64,000 bases of DNA from Bradyrhizobium diazoefficiens (lineage in GTDB: Bacteria; Pseudomonadota; Alphaproteobacteria; Rhizobiales; Xanthobacteraceae), in NCBI RefSeq assembly GCF_016616425.1, contig NZ_CP067101.1, positions 5,890,001 through 5,954,000 on the forward strand. The letters are read 5' to 3'. The notes under the pieces were generated by a model, which worked only from the letters and a program-made list of their open reading frames with translations, did not search any database and was not told the DNA's origin. Numbering within the stretch: position 1 is the stretch's first letter; every line of letters starts with the position of its first letter. A program made the position numbers and the translations under genes. This document shows positions 19,282 to 27,924 of this stretch, piece by piece.

Positions 19282-19690
19282 TCAGGACGAGGGTTTTTCG
19301 AGCATGGACACGGTCGTCGCGGCCTCCTCGACTCCCAAAAGCCGCCCCGGTTTTCCGCCAGGGCAATTCGGGCTCCCGACACCTGCCTTTGACCTGCTTC
19401 TCCACGAAGCTGCAGCACCAGCTCGTGCAGCTGAATTATTCCTGTTGCTCCAACGGGGTGCCCCTTGGAGATCAAACCGCCCGATGTGTTGATCGGACAT
19501 GCGACCGCCGAGTCGGGTCGCGCCGGCCTCGGCCTGTGGCCCACCCACGCCCCGCTCGAAGAAGCCGAGGTTCTCCGATTGCAGCAGCTCGGCGAAGCTG
19601 CAGGCGTCGTGCACCTCGGCTACGTCCACTTCGTCCGAACCGATCGATGCTTCCTCGTAAGCTCTTTGCGCGGCAACGCGACCGACGTGC
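19282..19690 (-). pseudogene. Thiolase (acetyl-CoA acetyltransferase) C-terminal relic with two compensating frameshifts
   Basis: Three stretches in two frames spell a thiolase C-terminal half. The first frame reads [20 protein letters not shown] then [10 protein letters not shown]. The frame then changes near 19530 to read [17 protein letters not shown] and [19 protein letters not shown]. It returns near 19350 to read [16 protein letters not shown], the normal thiolase ending. The catalytic GHP motif is kept, but the N-terminal half is missing. It is not a working gene as sequenced. It lies just upstream of the defence island. Confidence 0.75.
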
Positions 19691-20222
19691 AGATCAAAAC
19701 GGTTTTCGAAAAATCGAACAGCGCGCCACGATCTTCTTCGCCGTCCGACGACTCGATTCGTTCGATCCGACCGACGCCGCGCAAACTGCTCCTGGATGTG
19801 ACGAACAGCAGATCTCCGACCTTGACCTGTTTATGATTTGTACGTTGCTGTCGTAATCGTAATGCACGCTCCGTTGAGCGGGCTCGATAGGCACCCCGCG
19901 ACAGTGACAGCGACGCCGGGTTACATAACAGGGCCATTTTCAGCATTTCCCGTCTCGACGATCGTTACCCATGGGCCGAGCCAGACTGGCTCGGCGAGTG
20001 CTACGGTAACCGCTTAGCGGCAAAGGGTAGCTTCATGGAACGGTCTGCGCATGAACTCGCGCGGCATGTCCGAAGAGCACCGTTATGGGATCCTTAAGAT
20101 TTGACCGATTGAACCCCGTCGCTATCTGAAAAGCGGCTTGATCTCAGCAATTGTGGACGGCGAATAGTTTGCGGCATAGGATGTCGCATTATTTTGTTTG
20201 GCCGAGGCTTAGAACCCTTTCT
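19691..20222. other. Intergenic region upstream of the Wadjet operon
   Basis: About 530 bp without a supported gene. It contains the hairpin at 19975-19995 and presumably the jetA promoter. Confidence 0.4.
19975..19995. terminator. Perfect 9-bp hairpin with 3-nt loop, possible terminator
   Basis: GCCGAGCCA, loop GAC, TGGCTCGGC. There is no T-tract on either side, so it may instead be a protein-binding palindrome or an insulating hairpin before jetA. Confidence 0.35.
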
Positions 20223-21656
20223 ATGCAAGAGCATTTCCTGTCCAAAGCCCGCGTCGACATCTTCCGTCCGTTCACCGGAAGGCATCGCGCCGTTTTCTTC
20301 GAGGTAGTCACCGAAATCTACGAACGGACGCTGGGTGTGAACGCTGACTACGAGATCGTGCTTGACCGACCTACGCTGACCGAAATTATCGTTGACGCTC
20401 TCGAAAAGAATCGGGCGTTGATCTTCTCCGCCGAAGAGAGCGACCAGGAGCTTGACGCCGCTGCAGACGACCGCGACTACGCCGACAAGGTGCGGAGGCG
20501 ACTGAAATTATTTGGCATGATCGAGGAGTACAACGACTCCGGCCATCTGAAGGTGCTGTGGCGCTTCACGCCGGAAGGCAAGCGCATAGCCAAGATGTTC
20601 GCCGACACCCGCCGAAAAACTTCGGTGGCGCGGCAGCGCAGCGTGCGGGCCTGCAAGGGAGCGCTCAAGGCCTTCTTCGATGAAGGAAATCACGAATACT
20701 TGGTCGATGCCTACGAGTACGCGTCGACCATCTTCGACGACGTCTGTCAGGTCTCGGATCTCTTCACTGAACACCAGCGCCGCATCATGGGGCATTCGTT
20801 CTCGACTTCGAAGGAAGCTCTCGCCGGATACATGCAGGGTGTCAACGATTTCGACAAACGTGCCGCTCGTTACTTCGACAGCGACAACATCTACAACCAC
20901 GCCTCCGACATCGTCGACCTGACCGAAAGCATAGCGGCGATGAACCAGGCGGCGCTCGAAGTCGTCGATCGCAAGATCTCCGACGAGCATCCAGCGCTCG
21001 AAGAAGAGGCCAACGGCGAGCCTCTCCATAGCTGGATGCTTGCAAGGATCCGCCGGGTCGTCGAGTCGACCCGGGATATCAAGCACGAAGAGCTTCACCG
21101 GGTCGTGGGTGAGTTCTCGACCAACTACGCTATCCTCATCGGACGGCTCATCAAGCTCAACGCGGTCGGCGATGACGACCCCCTGATTAGATTCGCGAGC
21201 CTGTACGCCGCGGCCGGCGACAAGGAACGCGACGAAATCTCCCGCGAGATGCTTCGGCACCTGTTCCCGCAGCGAGCAGATCTGATCGATCCGGCCGACC
21301 TCAAGATCACGGAACGTGCCGAGCGCATCAGGACCCCGACTACTGTTGTCCGATCTGAGCCGACTCGCCAGCAGCGGCTCGACGCAGAAATCCGCAACGC
21401 CCTTACTGCGGCGTTCGCGGTACCGACCAAGGAAGTGGTCAGTCGAGTCAGGGAGGCGGTAAAGGCTTCAGGAGGCACGACGTCAGTCATGGCCCTGCCC
21501 GCCGGCGACGCCCGGGCCATGCTCGCGGCGTTGGCTGCAGTCGAGGTTCTCCACAGCGCAGGACAGGATACCGGGCTGACGATCTCGGCCCGTGACGAGC
21601 ACGGGTCGAACGGCGCTTTCCGAGGCATCGATCACAAGATTTCGGAACGAGCCTGA
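20223..21656 (+). CDS. jetA: Wadjet anti-plasmid system, JetA (MukF-like kleisin)
   Basis: First gene of a four-gene set whose order and sizes (about 477, 235, 1201 and 388 residues) match Wadjet. JetA is the kleisin-like subunit that bridges JetC heads. The protein is mostly helical, with an N-terminal winged-helix-like part (VFFEVVTEIYERTLG) and a long helical middle. The start at 20223 (MQEHFLSKARVDIFRPF) fits the family opening; in-frame upstream starts exist. It ends 2 bp before jetB. Wadjet recognises and cleaves closed circular DNA such as plasmids. The family identity rests largely on the set, since JetA alone is poorly conserved. Confidence 0.88.
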   Translation: MQEHFLSKARVDIFRPFTGRHRAVFFEVVTEIYERTLGVNADYEIVLDRPTLTEIIVDALEKNRALIFSAEESDQELDAAADDRDYADKVRRRLKLFGMIEEYNDSGHLKVLWRFTPEGKRIAKMFADTRRKTSVARQRSVRACKGALKAFFDEGNHEYLVDAYEYASTIFDDVCQVSDLFTEHQRRIMGHSFSTSKEALAGYMQGVNDFDKRAARYFDSDNIYNHASDIVDLTESIAAMNQAALEVVDRKISDEHPALEEEANGEPLHSWMLARIRRVVESTRDIKHEELHRVVGEFSTNYAILIGRLIKLNAVGDDDPLIRFASLYAAAGDKERDEISREMLRHLFPQRADLIDPADLKITERAERIRTPTTVVRSEPTRQQRLDAEIRNALTAAFAVPTKEVVSRVREAVKASGGTTSVMALPAGDARAMLAALAAVEVLHSAGQDTGLTISARDEHGSNGAFRGIDHKISERA

Positions 21657-21658
21657 AC

Positions 21659-22366
21659 ATGAATTCGATCCAGGACCGGCTCAAGGCAAAGAACGTCAGG
21701 CTCGAGGATTTCCAGGCGGTGAATGCGCTGCTGATCAGTCGTGGATTCCTATCGCGCGACGACAGCGTACGCCACCGAGCGCTCTATATGATCGCCCAAC
21801 GTTGCTCCGATGAAATCCAGGACGTGTTGACGTTCGTTTATGGTGCGACGCTGTTCCACGATCCCAGCACTTCGCATTTTCGACTGCAGCCGTTCGGCGC
21901 GCGCGATATCGGTCTGCCCGATGTCGGAGAGGAGATGGAGATCCGCCGCGAACTCAAGGGCTCGGTGCTCAAGGATTTTACGACGGCACTGCTGACGCTG
22001 AGATTGCTCTACGACGAGTACGCCGTCGAACGAAAGATCGGCCCCGGTGGCCGTGTCGGCGTCCGCGTGACGGAATTCGTCGCCGCAATGAAGGTCAACT
22101 TCAAGGCCGACCTGCCGGCTGCCGATTTTCACCGCAAGTCGATCTTCATGAAGCTGAAGAAGCACGGCGTCGCCGAATTCAACATCGACGACCTCAAGGA
22201 CGAGGATGCCGTCATCAGCATACGGCCGGAGATCGGTTCTCTTGTCTACGACAGCGCGGTCGCAGCGGCTGTCACCGCGATCCGGGAGTCGGGACGCATA
22301 CCCGACGAAGAGGCGAATGCCGAGGCCACATCCGCCGACCGCAACGAAACGGAAGCTATCCAATGA
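21659..22366 (+). CDS. jetB: Wadjet JetB (MukE-like, DUF4194-type)
   Basis: A 235-residue protein in the JetB position with paired winged-helix features (YMIAQRCSDEIQDVLTFV and the later FHRKSIFMKLKKHGVAEF). JetB is the KITE-type partner that joins the JetA kleisin and stabilises the JetABC complex. It starts 2 bp after jetA and its last four bases overlap the jetC start, so translation is coupled. The tail after about residue 215 is acidic and Glu/Ala-rich. Confidence 0.88.
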   Translation: MNSIQDRLKAKNVRLEDFQAVNALLISRGFLSRDDSVRHRALYMIAQRCSDEIQDVLTFVYGATLFHDPSTSHFRLQPFGARDIGLPDVGEEMEIRRELKGSVLKDFTTALLTLRLLYDEYAVERKIGPGGRVGVRVTEFVAAMKVNFKADLPAADFHRKSIFMKLKKHGVAEFNIDDLKDEDAVISIRPEIGSLVYDSAVAAAVTAIRESGRIPDEEANAEATSADRNETEAIQ

Positions 22367-25300
22367 AAATGATGCAGGTGACGACCGTCAACTGGGGCCT
22401 GCTTCCCCCCGGCGATGTGCAGCTGGCCGAGGCGGTGCTACTCGGCGGCGAATCCGGGGCGGGAAAGTCCTCGTTCATCGACGCCGTCATCTGCGTAATG
22501 ACAGGCAACGAACAGCGTTTTGCGAAGTACAATGCCGCGCAAGCCGAGACCACTTCGAGCAAGAAATCGAAGCGGAGCGCGGCATCCTATGTCTTGGGCG
22601 CCGACGATTCGAGCGAGCCGCATCGCCAGCCGGGCGCCCATGGCTATGCCGCATTGTACTTCGAGCCGGACGAAAGGGATGGCGGCGCCGGCCAGATGTT
22701 CACCGCAATCGTCGGCGCGGAAGCACGCGTCGAAAAACTGGCCAACCAGGTGGTATTCCGATCCCTCGAGGACGTCAGGATCCTCGTGTTCGGAGCCAGG
22801 GTGAGTGCTGCCGACCTGATGCTTGCGCCGAACCAGGTCATCCCGGTCAACGACCTGCTAATCGAATTGCGCAAGAAGTTCGGCAAGGATGTCGTGCGCG
22901 ACTACGCCACCAAGGCGGAATACGTCTGCCGGCTTTACGCGGCCATGAAGGGCCAATCATCTCCGGTGGACCGGCGCGAGGCCGAAGGCTGCATGCGCGC
23001 GTTCGTCAATTCGATCGCCTACCGACAACCTGACGACATCGACGCCCTGATCCGAGACGACATCCTGGAGCCGGACGACAACGCCCGGATGATCGAAACC
23101 CTGAAGACCACGATCACAGACGTATCGAACCTGCGGCAACAGGCGGTGAGGCTGGAGGCCAACGTCGGGCTTCTGGAGGAGGCGAACGGCTACCTCAACG
23201 AAGGCGCCAAGCACTTCATTGAGGAATGGATGTTCGCCGCGCTGGAAGCAGCGAAGCTGCTCAGCGATGCGCTCAAGCGCCGCGATGACGCGGTCGATGC
23301 CAAGGAGAAGGCCACCGCCAGCCTCGATAAGATCAACCATGAAATCGCCGACTGCGATGCGCAGGCCGTGTCCCACAACGAAGTCTACGAGCGGCTGATG
23401 GCGCGGATCAACGAGAGCGACGTTCACGGCATTCGTCTCGGTATCGAGAACAGGATCGCGCGGAGCGGCGAGCAAATCCGAAGCTTCGAGCAGAAGCTAC
23501 GGAACGCGACCCTCACGCTGAATGCCGCCCGCAACGTGATCCGGCAGTCGTTGTCGGCTTGTTCGAGTATCGACGAACTTTGCGATGCCGCGGCACGGCT
23601 GTCGGTCCTCGGAGAAAAGATCGACGCAATTCGGTTGCCGGAAATCGAAGGGCACTTCCGCGCAGTGAAGGACGGACTTGACGGCGGCGCCGGCGCCAGC
23701 CTCCAGTCGGCGATCGACGCGATCGACGCCGCCGTCGGTTCCGGCTGGACAACTGAAATCGACGCGGTCGCTGATGCTTTCGACTTCGCCCGCGACAAGC
23801 TGCGCCAGGATCTGGACATGCTGCGAACGAAGCGACGCGACAGCGAGGCCAAGCGACAAGCGCTGGCGTCCGGACAGACCGACTATCCGCGCGGCGTATC
23901 GGAATTCGTTGCGCACCTGGCGCGGGTCCTGCCCGAGGCCAAGCCGCGCATCCTCTGCGACGTAGTTGAGATGAAGGATCCGTCATGGCAGAACGCGGTG
24001 GAAGGCTTCATCGGCGGCGACAGGTTCGCCATCCTCTATGAGCCGACCTATGAGGCGCGGGTCATTGCGCTGCTGCGTTCCTATCGCGATGTCGGCGGCG
24101 CCCGCCCCTCGGTCGCCCAGATCGGCCAGGCCCTCAAGGACGCAGGCACGGCCCTGCCAAACTCGCTGCTCAGCAAGATCAAGAGCGACGACCGGATCGC
24201 GATCGGATACCTGACAGCTCGATATGGCCGCAGCGTCTGCGTCGCCACCGAAGACGAACTGAAGGGGGTCCGCAGCGGATTACTGCAGGATGGTGTCTCC
24301 GTGGCTGGCTACAATTACCGGAACCGGTCGGAGGTCGACGAAGGGCTGGTGTTCGGCGTCGAGGTGCGCCGCCGCCAGGCCGAAAGCCTTGCCGCCACGA
24401 TCGAACAGATCCGCAAGGAGATCGACGCCAAGTCGGTCCGAGAGCAGGACCTCAGAAGCGCCGCCAGCCTGATGGGACGCGCGAAGCAGGCCGAGCTGAA
24501 CGACATGGACGTCGGGTCGTTCCAGGCGGCCGGCAAGGAGTTCAACGACGCGACTCGGGAGCTCGAAAACCTCGACGTTTCGAGCATCGCGGATCTCGAG
24601 CGCCAGGCCGGCGAAGCAAAGGCGAAGGTCACCGAATTCATCGATCGCAAAAACGGCCTGCTCCCTAGGGTGGGCGAGCTGAGCAGCGACATCCGGAACG
24701 CCGAAGACAGGATACACGACCAGAACACCCAGATCGACAAGCTGTCGCCGGACTCCGAACGGGCCGACAAGAATTGGAAGAGCGCTCTCGCTGCTGTTCC
24801 GGAGATCAAGCGACTGCCTTTCGAATCTCTCCACCGGCAGGAGACCGAATCGGGCAGACCGGTGAAGTCATTCCATGACCGCAACGTCGAACGCAGATCG
24901 TGGGCGCAGGACACCAAGAACGCCGCCGAGAACGTGCTCCGCGAATATAATCGCGACGCACTCGAATACCAGAAGATCGCGGTCCACCATCTGGCGTATC
25001 CCTCGCCTCCCGAGCCCATGGCCGAGTGGCTGCGATCGCAGTTCGACCAGGTGGCCGACCAGATTCGGCGGCAGCGCGACACCGGCCTGGTTGAGCAGCG
25101 CGAGAAGCTGGTGATGGCGGAACAGCAGTTCACCAAGTCGTTCACCTCGAACTTCTGCCTGCGGATCCTGCAGCGTGTAACGGGGCCCGACCGGACGATC
25201 GACGTCATCAACAAGAGCCTGGAAGACATCAGCTTCTCTGGCGACAAGATCAAGATGACGCAGTCTCTCCGTGAGGAGTACAGCCAGTATTTGGACCTGT

Positions 25301-25968
25301 TTCGCGCGGTGCGCGAGCGCACCGAGGCGGGCTCTGCCGATCTGTTCACCGCCGCCGACTTCGCACCTGCGGAGAAGGCGACGCTGGAGGCTCTGCAGAT
25401 GCTGCTGCTGTCCACCGATGTCGAACACTCGATGCGTGAACTCGCACGGATCGCGGACTATCGGAACTACAAGAAGTACGATTTCGAAAAATCCTCGAAG
25501 GGCGGGGACCCACGTGGTCTTTCGACCTGGGGAACGGGGTCCGGCGGCGAGGCGGAGACGCCATTCTACATCATTCGGGCCGCGGTGTTCGCCGCAAGCT
25601 TCCGGTTGTTCTCGAAGCAGAAGATCTCGCATTTCCGCACCGTGTTCCTCGACGAGGTGTTCCAGAAGATGGACGAAACCAGGACGCGACGAGTGCTTGA
25701 CTTCCTGACCAAGGAAATGGGCTTCCAGGTCATCTGCGCAGCCCCAACCAAGTCGATGGCCGCCATTCTGGATGCCTTCAACCGGCGCATCAGCTTCTCC
25801 AAATCTCCGGACGCGGGATCGTTCGCCTGGATCGTCGAGAAGGATCTCGACCAGGAGCGGATCGAGGAGATCTACGACGAGCATCGTCGTAAGACGGTCA
25901 GTGACGTCAAAGCCAGATTCGCTGTTGAAAACCCCGCCGACGGCGTGATGGACGAGGCCGCCGAATGA
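22363..25968 (+). CDS. jetC: Wadjet JetC (MukB/SMC-like ATPase)
   Basis: A 1201-residue SMC-superfamily ATPase. Walker A is GGESGAGKSS at residues 28-37. A long coiled coil follows, broken by a central hinge-like stretch around residues 500-650. The ABC signature GTGSGGE is at about 1057 and Walker B FLDEVFQKMDE at about 1095, then a conserved QVICAAPTK. In Wadjet the JetABC complex extrudes DNA loops using ATP, tests whether the DNA is a small circle and activates JetD. The gene overlaps jetB and jetD by 4 bp each. All ATPase motifs are intact, so it looks functional. Confidence 0.95.
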   Translation: MKMMQVTTVNWGLLPPGDVQLAEAVLLGGESGAGKSSFIDAVICVMTGNEQRFAKYNAAQAETTSSKKSKRSAASYVLGADDSSEPHRQPGAHGYAALYFEPDERDGGAGQMFTAIVGAEARVEKLANQVVFRSLEDVRILVFGARVSAADLMLAPNQVIPVNDLLIELRKKFGKDVVRDYATKAEYVCRLYAAMKGQSSPVDRREAEGCMRAFVNSIAYRQPDDIDALIRDDILEPDDNARMIETLKTTITDVSNLRQQAVRLEANVGLLEEANGYLNEGAKHFIEEWMFAALEAAKLLSDALKRRDDAVDAKEKATASLDKINHEIADCDAQAVSHNEVYERLMARINESDVHGIRLGIENRIARSGEQIRSFEQKLRNATLTLNAARNVIRQSLSACSSIDELCDAAARLSVLGEKIDAIRLPEIEGHFRAVKDGLDGGAGASLQSAIDAIDAAVGSGWTTEIDAVADAFDFARDKLRQDLDMLRTKRRDSEAKRQALASGQTDYPRGVSEFVAHLARVLPEAKPRILCDVVEMKDPSWQNAVEGFIGGDRFAILYEPTYEARVIALLRSYRDVGGARPSVAQIGQALKDAGTALPNSLLSKIKSDDRIAIGYLTARYGRSVCVATEDELKGVRSGLLQDGVSVAGYNYRNRSEVDEGLVFGVEVRRRQAESLAATIEQIRKEIDAKSVREQDLRSAASLMGRAKQAELNDMDVGSFQAAGKEFNDATRELENLDVSSIADLERQAGEAKAKVTEFIDRKNGLLPRVGELSSDIRNAEDRIHDQNTQIDKLSPDSERADKNWKSALAAVPEIKRLPFESLHRQETESGRPVKSFHDRNVERRSWAQDTKNAAENVLREYNRDALEYQKIAVHHLAYPSPPEPMAEWLRSQFDQVADQIRRQRDTGLVEQREKLVMAEQQFTKSFTSNFCLRILQRVTGPDRTIDVINKSLEDISFSGDKIKMTQSLREEYSQYLDLFRAVRERTEAGSADLFTAADFAPAEKATLEALQMLLLSTDVEHSMRELARIADYRNYKKYDFEKSSKGGDPRGLSTWGTGSGGEAETPFYIIRAAVFAASFRLFSKQKISHFRTVFLDEVFQKMDETRTRRVLDFLTKEMGFQVICAAPTKSMAAILDAFNRRISFSKSPDAGSFAWIVEKDLDQERIEEIYDEHRRKTVSDVKARFAVENPADGVMDEAAE

Positions 25969-27131
25969 CCCCCGAGACGGCCCTCAACGAGCAGCTCGCA
26001 AGGCGCTTGCTCGGCAGCGCGCTTGACCGGCTGGACCGCTCGTTGCCGGAAGACAGGGTCAACGCCGTTCGGATTCCGATCGACGAGAAAACTGCGCCGG
26101 AGATATATAGGCCGGAAACCAATGCCGACCGCGAGATCGCATGGCACGTGCTGGAGGTGCTCGTAGACGCTGGCGTTGGGACCATCGAATACCGCCGGGC
26201 GGCCCGCCACGGCTCGCGAGAGGACCGTCGGCCTGTATTCCAGCTGTCGACCGCTCCGGCCAATGAGGGGCGCTTGCGCGCCTTCTATGACCGCCCCCGG
26301 CCTGGTCTGAAATATTCTGAGGAATGGCGAGATCTGGTGCAGTCCAGCGATCTCGACGATCGCGCCAAGGCGGCTATAGCCGGGCTTCCCGTGCTCATTG
26401 CCGGCAGATCCGCAGCCGACGTCTTTAGTCGCCTGATATCGATCCGCGACCGACACGAACCCTCGGAATCCCTTCATCTTCGTGAGGTGTCGACCCGGAC
26501 TTTCTGGGGACTGTCGAAAGTCCTCGACAGCCGGACGGATCTGGTTGCTGCTCTCCTCGGACTGCCGGAATGCCCTTACCCGACCCAGCCAATTCATCTG
26601 AACGTCTATTTTGCGGGTGCCTATTCCTGGTTGCTATTCGTCGAGAACAAGACATCGTTCGAGCGTGCCATCCGCGACGCGCGTGAGGCGCTGGCGCATG
26701 GCCGGACGTCGGCGTACGCCGGCGCCGCGTTGGTCTACTCCAGTGGTTTCATGGGGACGTCCGGCAGAATGCGAGAACCTTCCGGGTCGAGGATATTCTA
26801 CTGTCTGGACGGCGTCTCGAGCGCGAATGAAGTGGCGGCGTTCGAAGCCGCATTTTACACAGACGCTGACGTCGATGCGGCATTCTGGGGTGATCTGGAT
26901 CACGCTGGCATGGCGATCCTTTCGAGCTTGAGGGGCAGTTTCCCTTTCGCGCGCGCATGGGAGCCTGGTTACGCGCCCATGCTGGCCCGGCTCGGCGCTG
27001 GCGAAGGTCACGATCCGGAAGAGGCCAGGAAGTCCGGTCAGAGATCGATTGCCGCGACCGGCTGCCCCTACGCAGACGGTTTTCTAATTCCGGCCTTAGC
27101 GAAGCACGGGCGATTTATCGACCAGGAATGA
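25965..27131 (+). CDS. jetD: Wadjet JetD (Toprim nuclease, DUF3322/DUF2220)
   Basis: A 388-residue protein in the JetD position. The N-terminal half (about 1-190) corresponds to the DUF3322-type arm. The C-terminal half (about 200-388) is the topoisomerase VI-like Toprim nuclease. The Toprim Glu is E227 in LLFVENKTSF and the Asp pair is D310 and D312 in FWGDLDHAG. JetD cuts the circular DNA sensed by JetABC. The gene overlaps jetC by 4 bp and closes the operon. All expected catalytic acids are present. Confidence 0.93.
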   Translation: MTPETALNEQLARRLLGSALDRLDRSLPEDRVNAVRIPIDEKTAPEIYRPETNADREIAWHVLEVLVDAGVGTIEYRRAARHGSREDRRPVFQLSTAPANEGRLRAFYDRPRPGLKYSEEWRDLVQSSDLDDRAKAAIAGLPVLIAGRSAADVFSRLISIRDRHEPSESLHLREVSTRTFWGLSKVLDSRTDLVAALLGLPECPYPTQPIHLNVYFAGAYSWLLFVENKTSFERAIRDAREALAHGRTSAYAGAALVYSSGFMGTSGRMREPSGSRIFYCLDGVSSANEVAAFEAAFYTDADVDAAFWGDLDHAGMAILSSLRGSFPFARAWEPGYAPMLARLGAGEGHDPEEARKSGQRSIAATGCPYADGFLIPALAKHGRFIDQE

Positions 27132-27714
27132 ATGGCTAGCCCCCTTTTGCTGGCTTGCGCCTCGAACATCCTCCCACGACCTCGTCTCCGCGGAAATTCA
27201 GACAATTTGACTAGCGAAGAGTAGATCATGCTTTCGAAGGTAGCCTCTACAAAATTGGAATGCGGCGCTCCGCAGCAACCGAAATGATCTCAACGTTCAT
27301 TAGGGCGCGCTTGCGATCCGGGTCTCAATCGACTCTCGCGACAGCCACCTCGCTAAATGAAAACCAACAGGTCGGGGTCTCAGATAGCAGCGATGTGTTG
27401 GAATTGCACAACGAACCAATTCGAGACAGTGGCAAACCGCCGAGAGCGGCACTCCAAGGGGACATTTACTCGTGAAAGGTGCGGCAACCGGCCGCTGCGC
27501 CAGAAAGGCTTCAGCTCCATCACTAGATAGAGGTGAGCGCTTTCAGACGAATCTCGGTCCAATAGACGCTGTTGATGATGCGCGTCTTTCCGACACGCGT
27601 GACGCGGTGATCTTCTCATACTCGCGTCTCGTCGCTGCGATCAGAGGCGCGGCAAGCACTTCCGTGAACTCGATTTCAGTGCGACAGTTGGGATACGTTT
27701 GGCGGCGTCGCGAG
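27132..27714. other. Convergent intergenic region between Wadjet and SIR2-HerA operons
   Basis: About 580 bp, lower in GC than the jet genes. Short frames on both strands show no family likeness. Terminators for both converging operons should lie here, but none stands out. Confidence 0.4.
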
Positions 27715-27921
27715 TCATGCGCGCTCGGAAGGATAAATATTCCTGATGTTGGCATTGAAGTAGACTCCATGAGAACTCGCTGCCATCAACCGCTCGTATT
27801 CAAACGATGGGACATTGTAGTAACGATACACGCCGCCCTTGAATTCAACCTCAAGAGTCGAACTATCTTCATCATAACCTACCGAAATCAGATTGGACGA
27901 ATTTACGGATTGGCGCTCCAC
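27715..27921 (-). CDS. KTSC-domain small protein, third gene of the SIR2-HerA operon
   Basis: A 68-residue protein that is almost wholly a KTSC domain: SSNLISVGYDEDSSTLEVEF, then GGVYRYYNVP, YERLMAASSHGVYFNANI and RNIYP. It begins with GTG three bases after the HerA stop, with an AGGA inside the end of herA as its ribosome site, so it is translationally tied to HerA. KTSC domains are small beta-rich modules of uncertain role, sometimes fused to nucleic-acid enzymes. The placement suggests an accessory or regulatory subunit of this defence system, though this is inference. Confidence 0.8.
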   Translation of the reverse strand: MERQSVNSSNLISVGYDEDSSTLEVEFKGGVYRYYNVPSFEYERLMAASSHGVYFNANIRNIYPSERA

Positions 27922-27924
27922 TTG

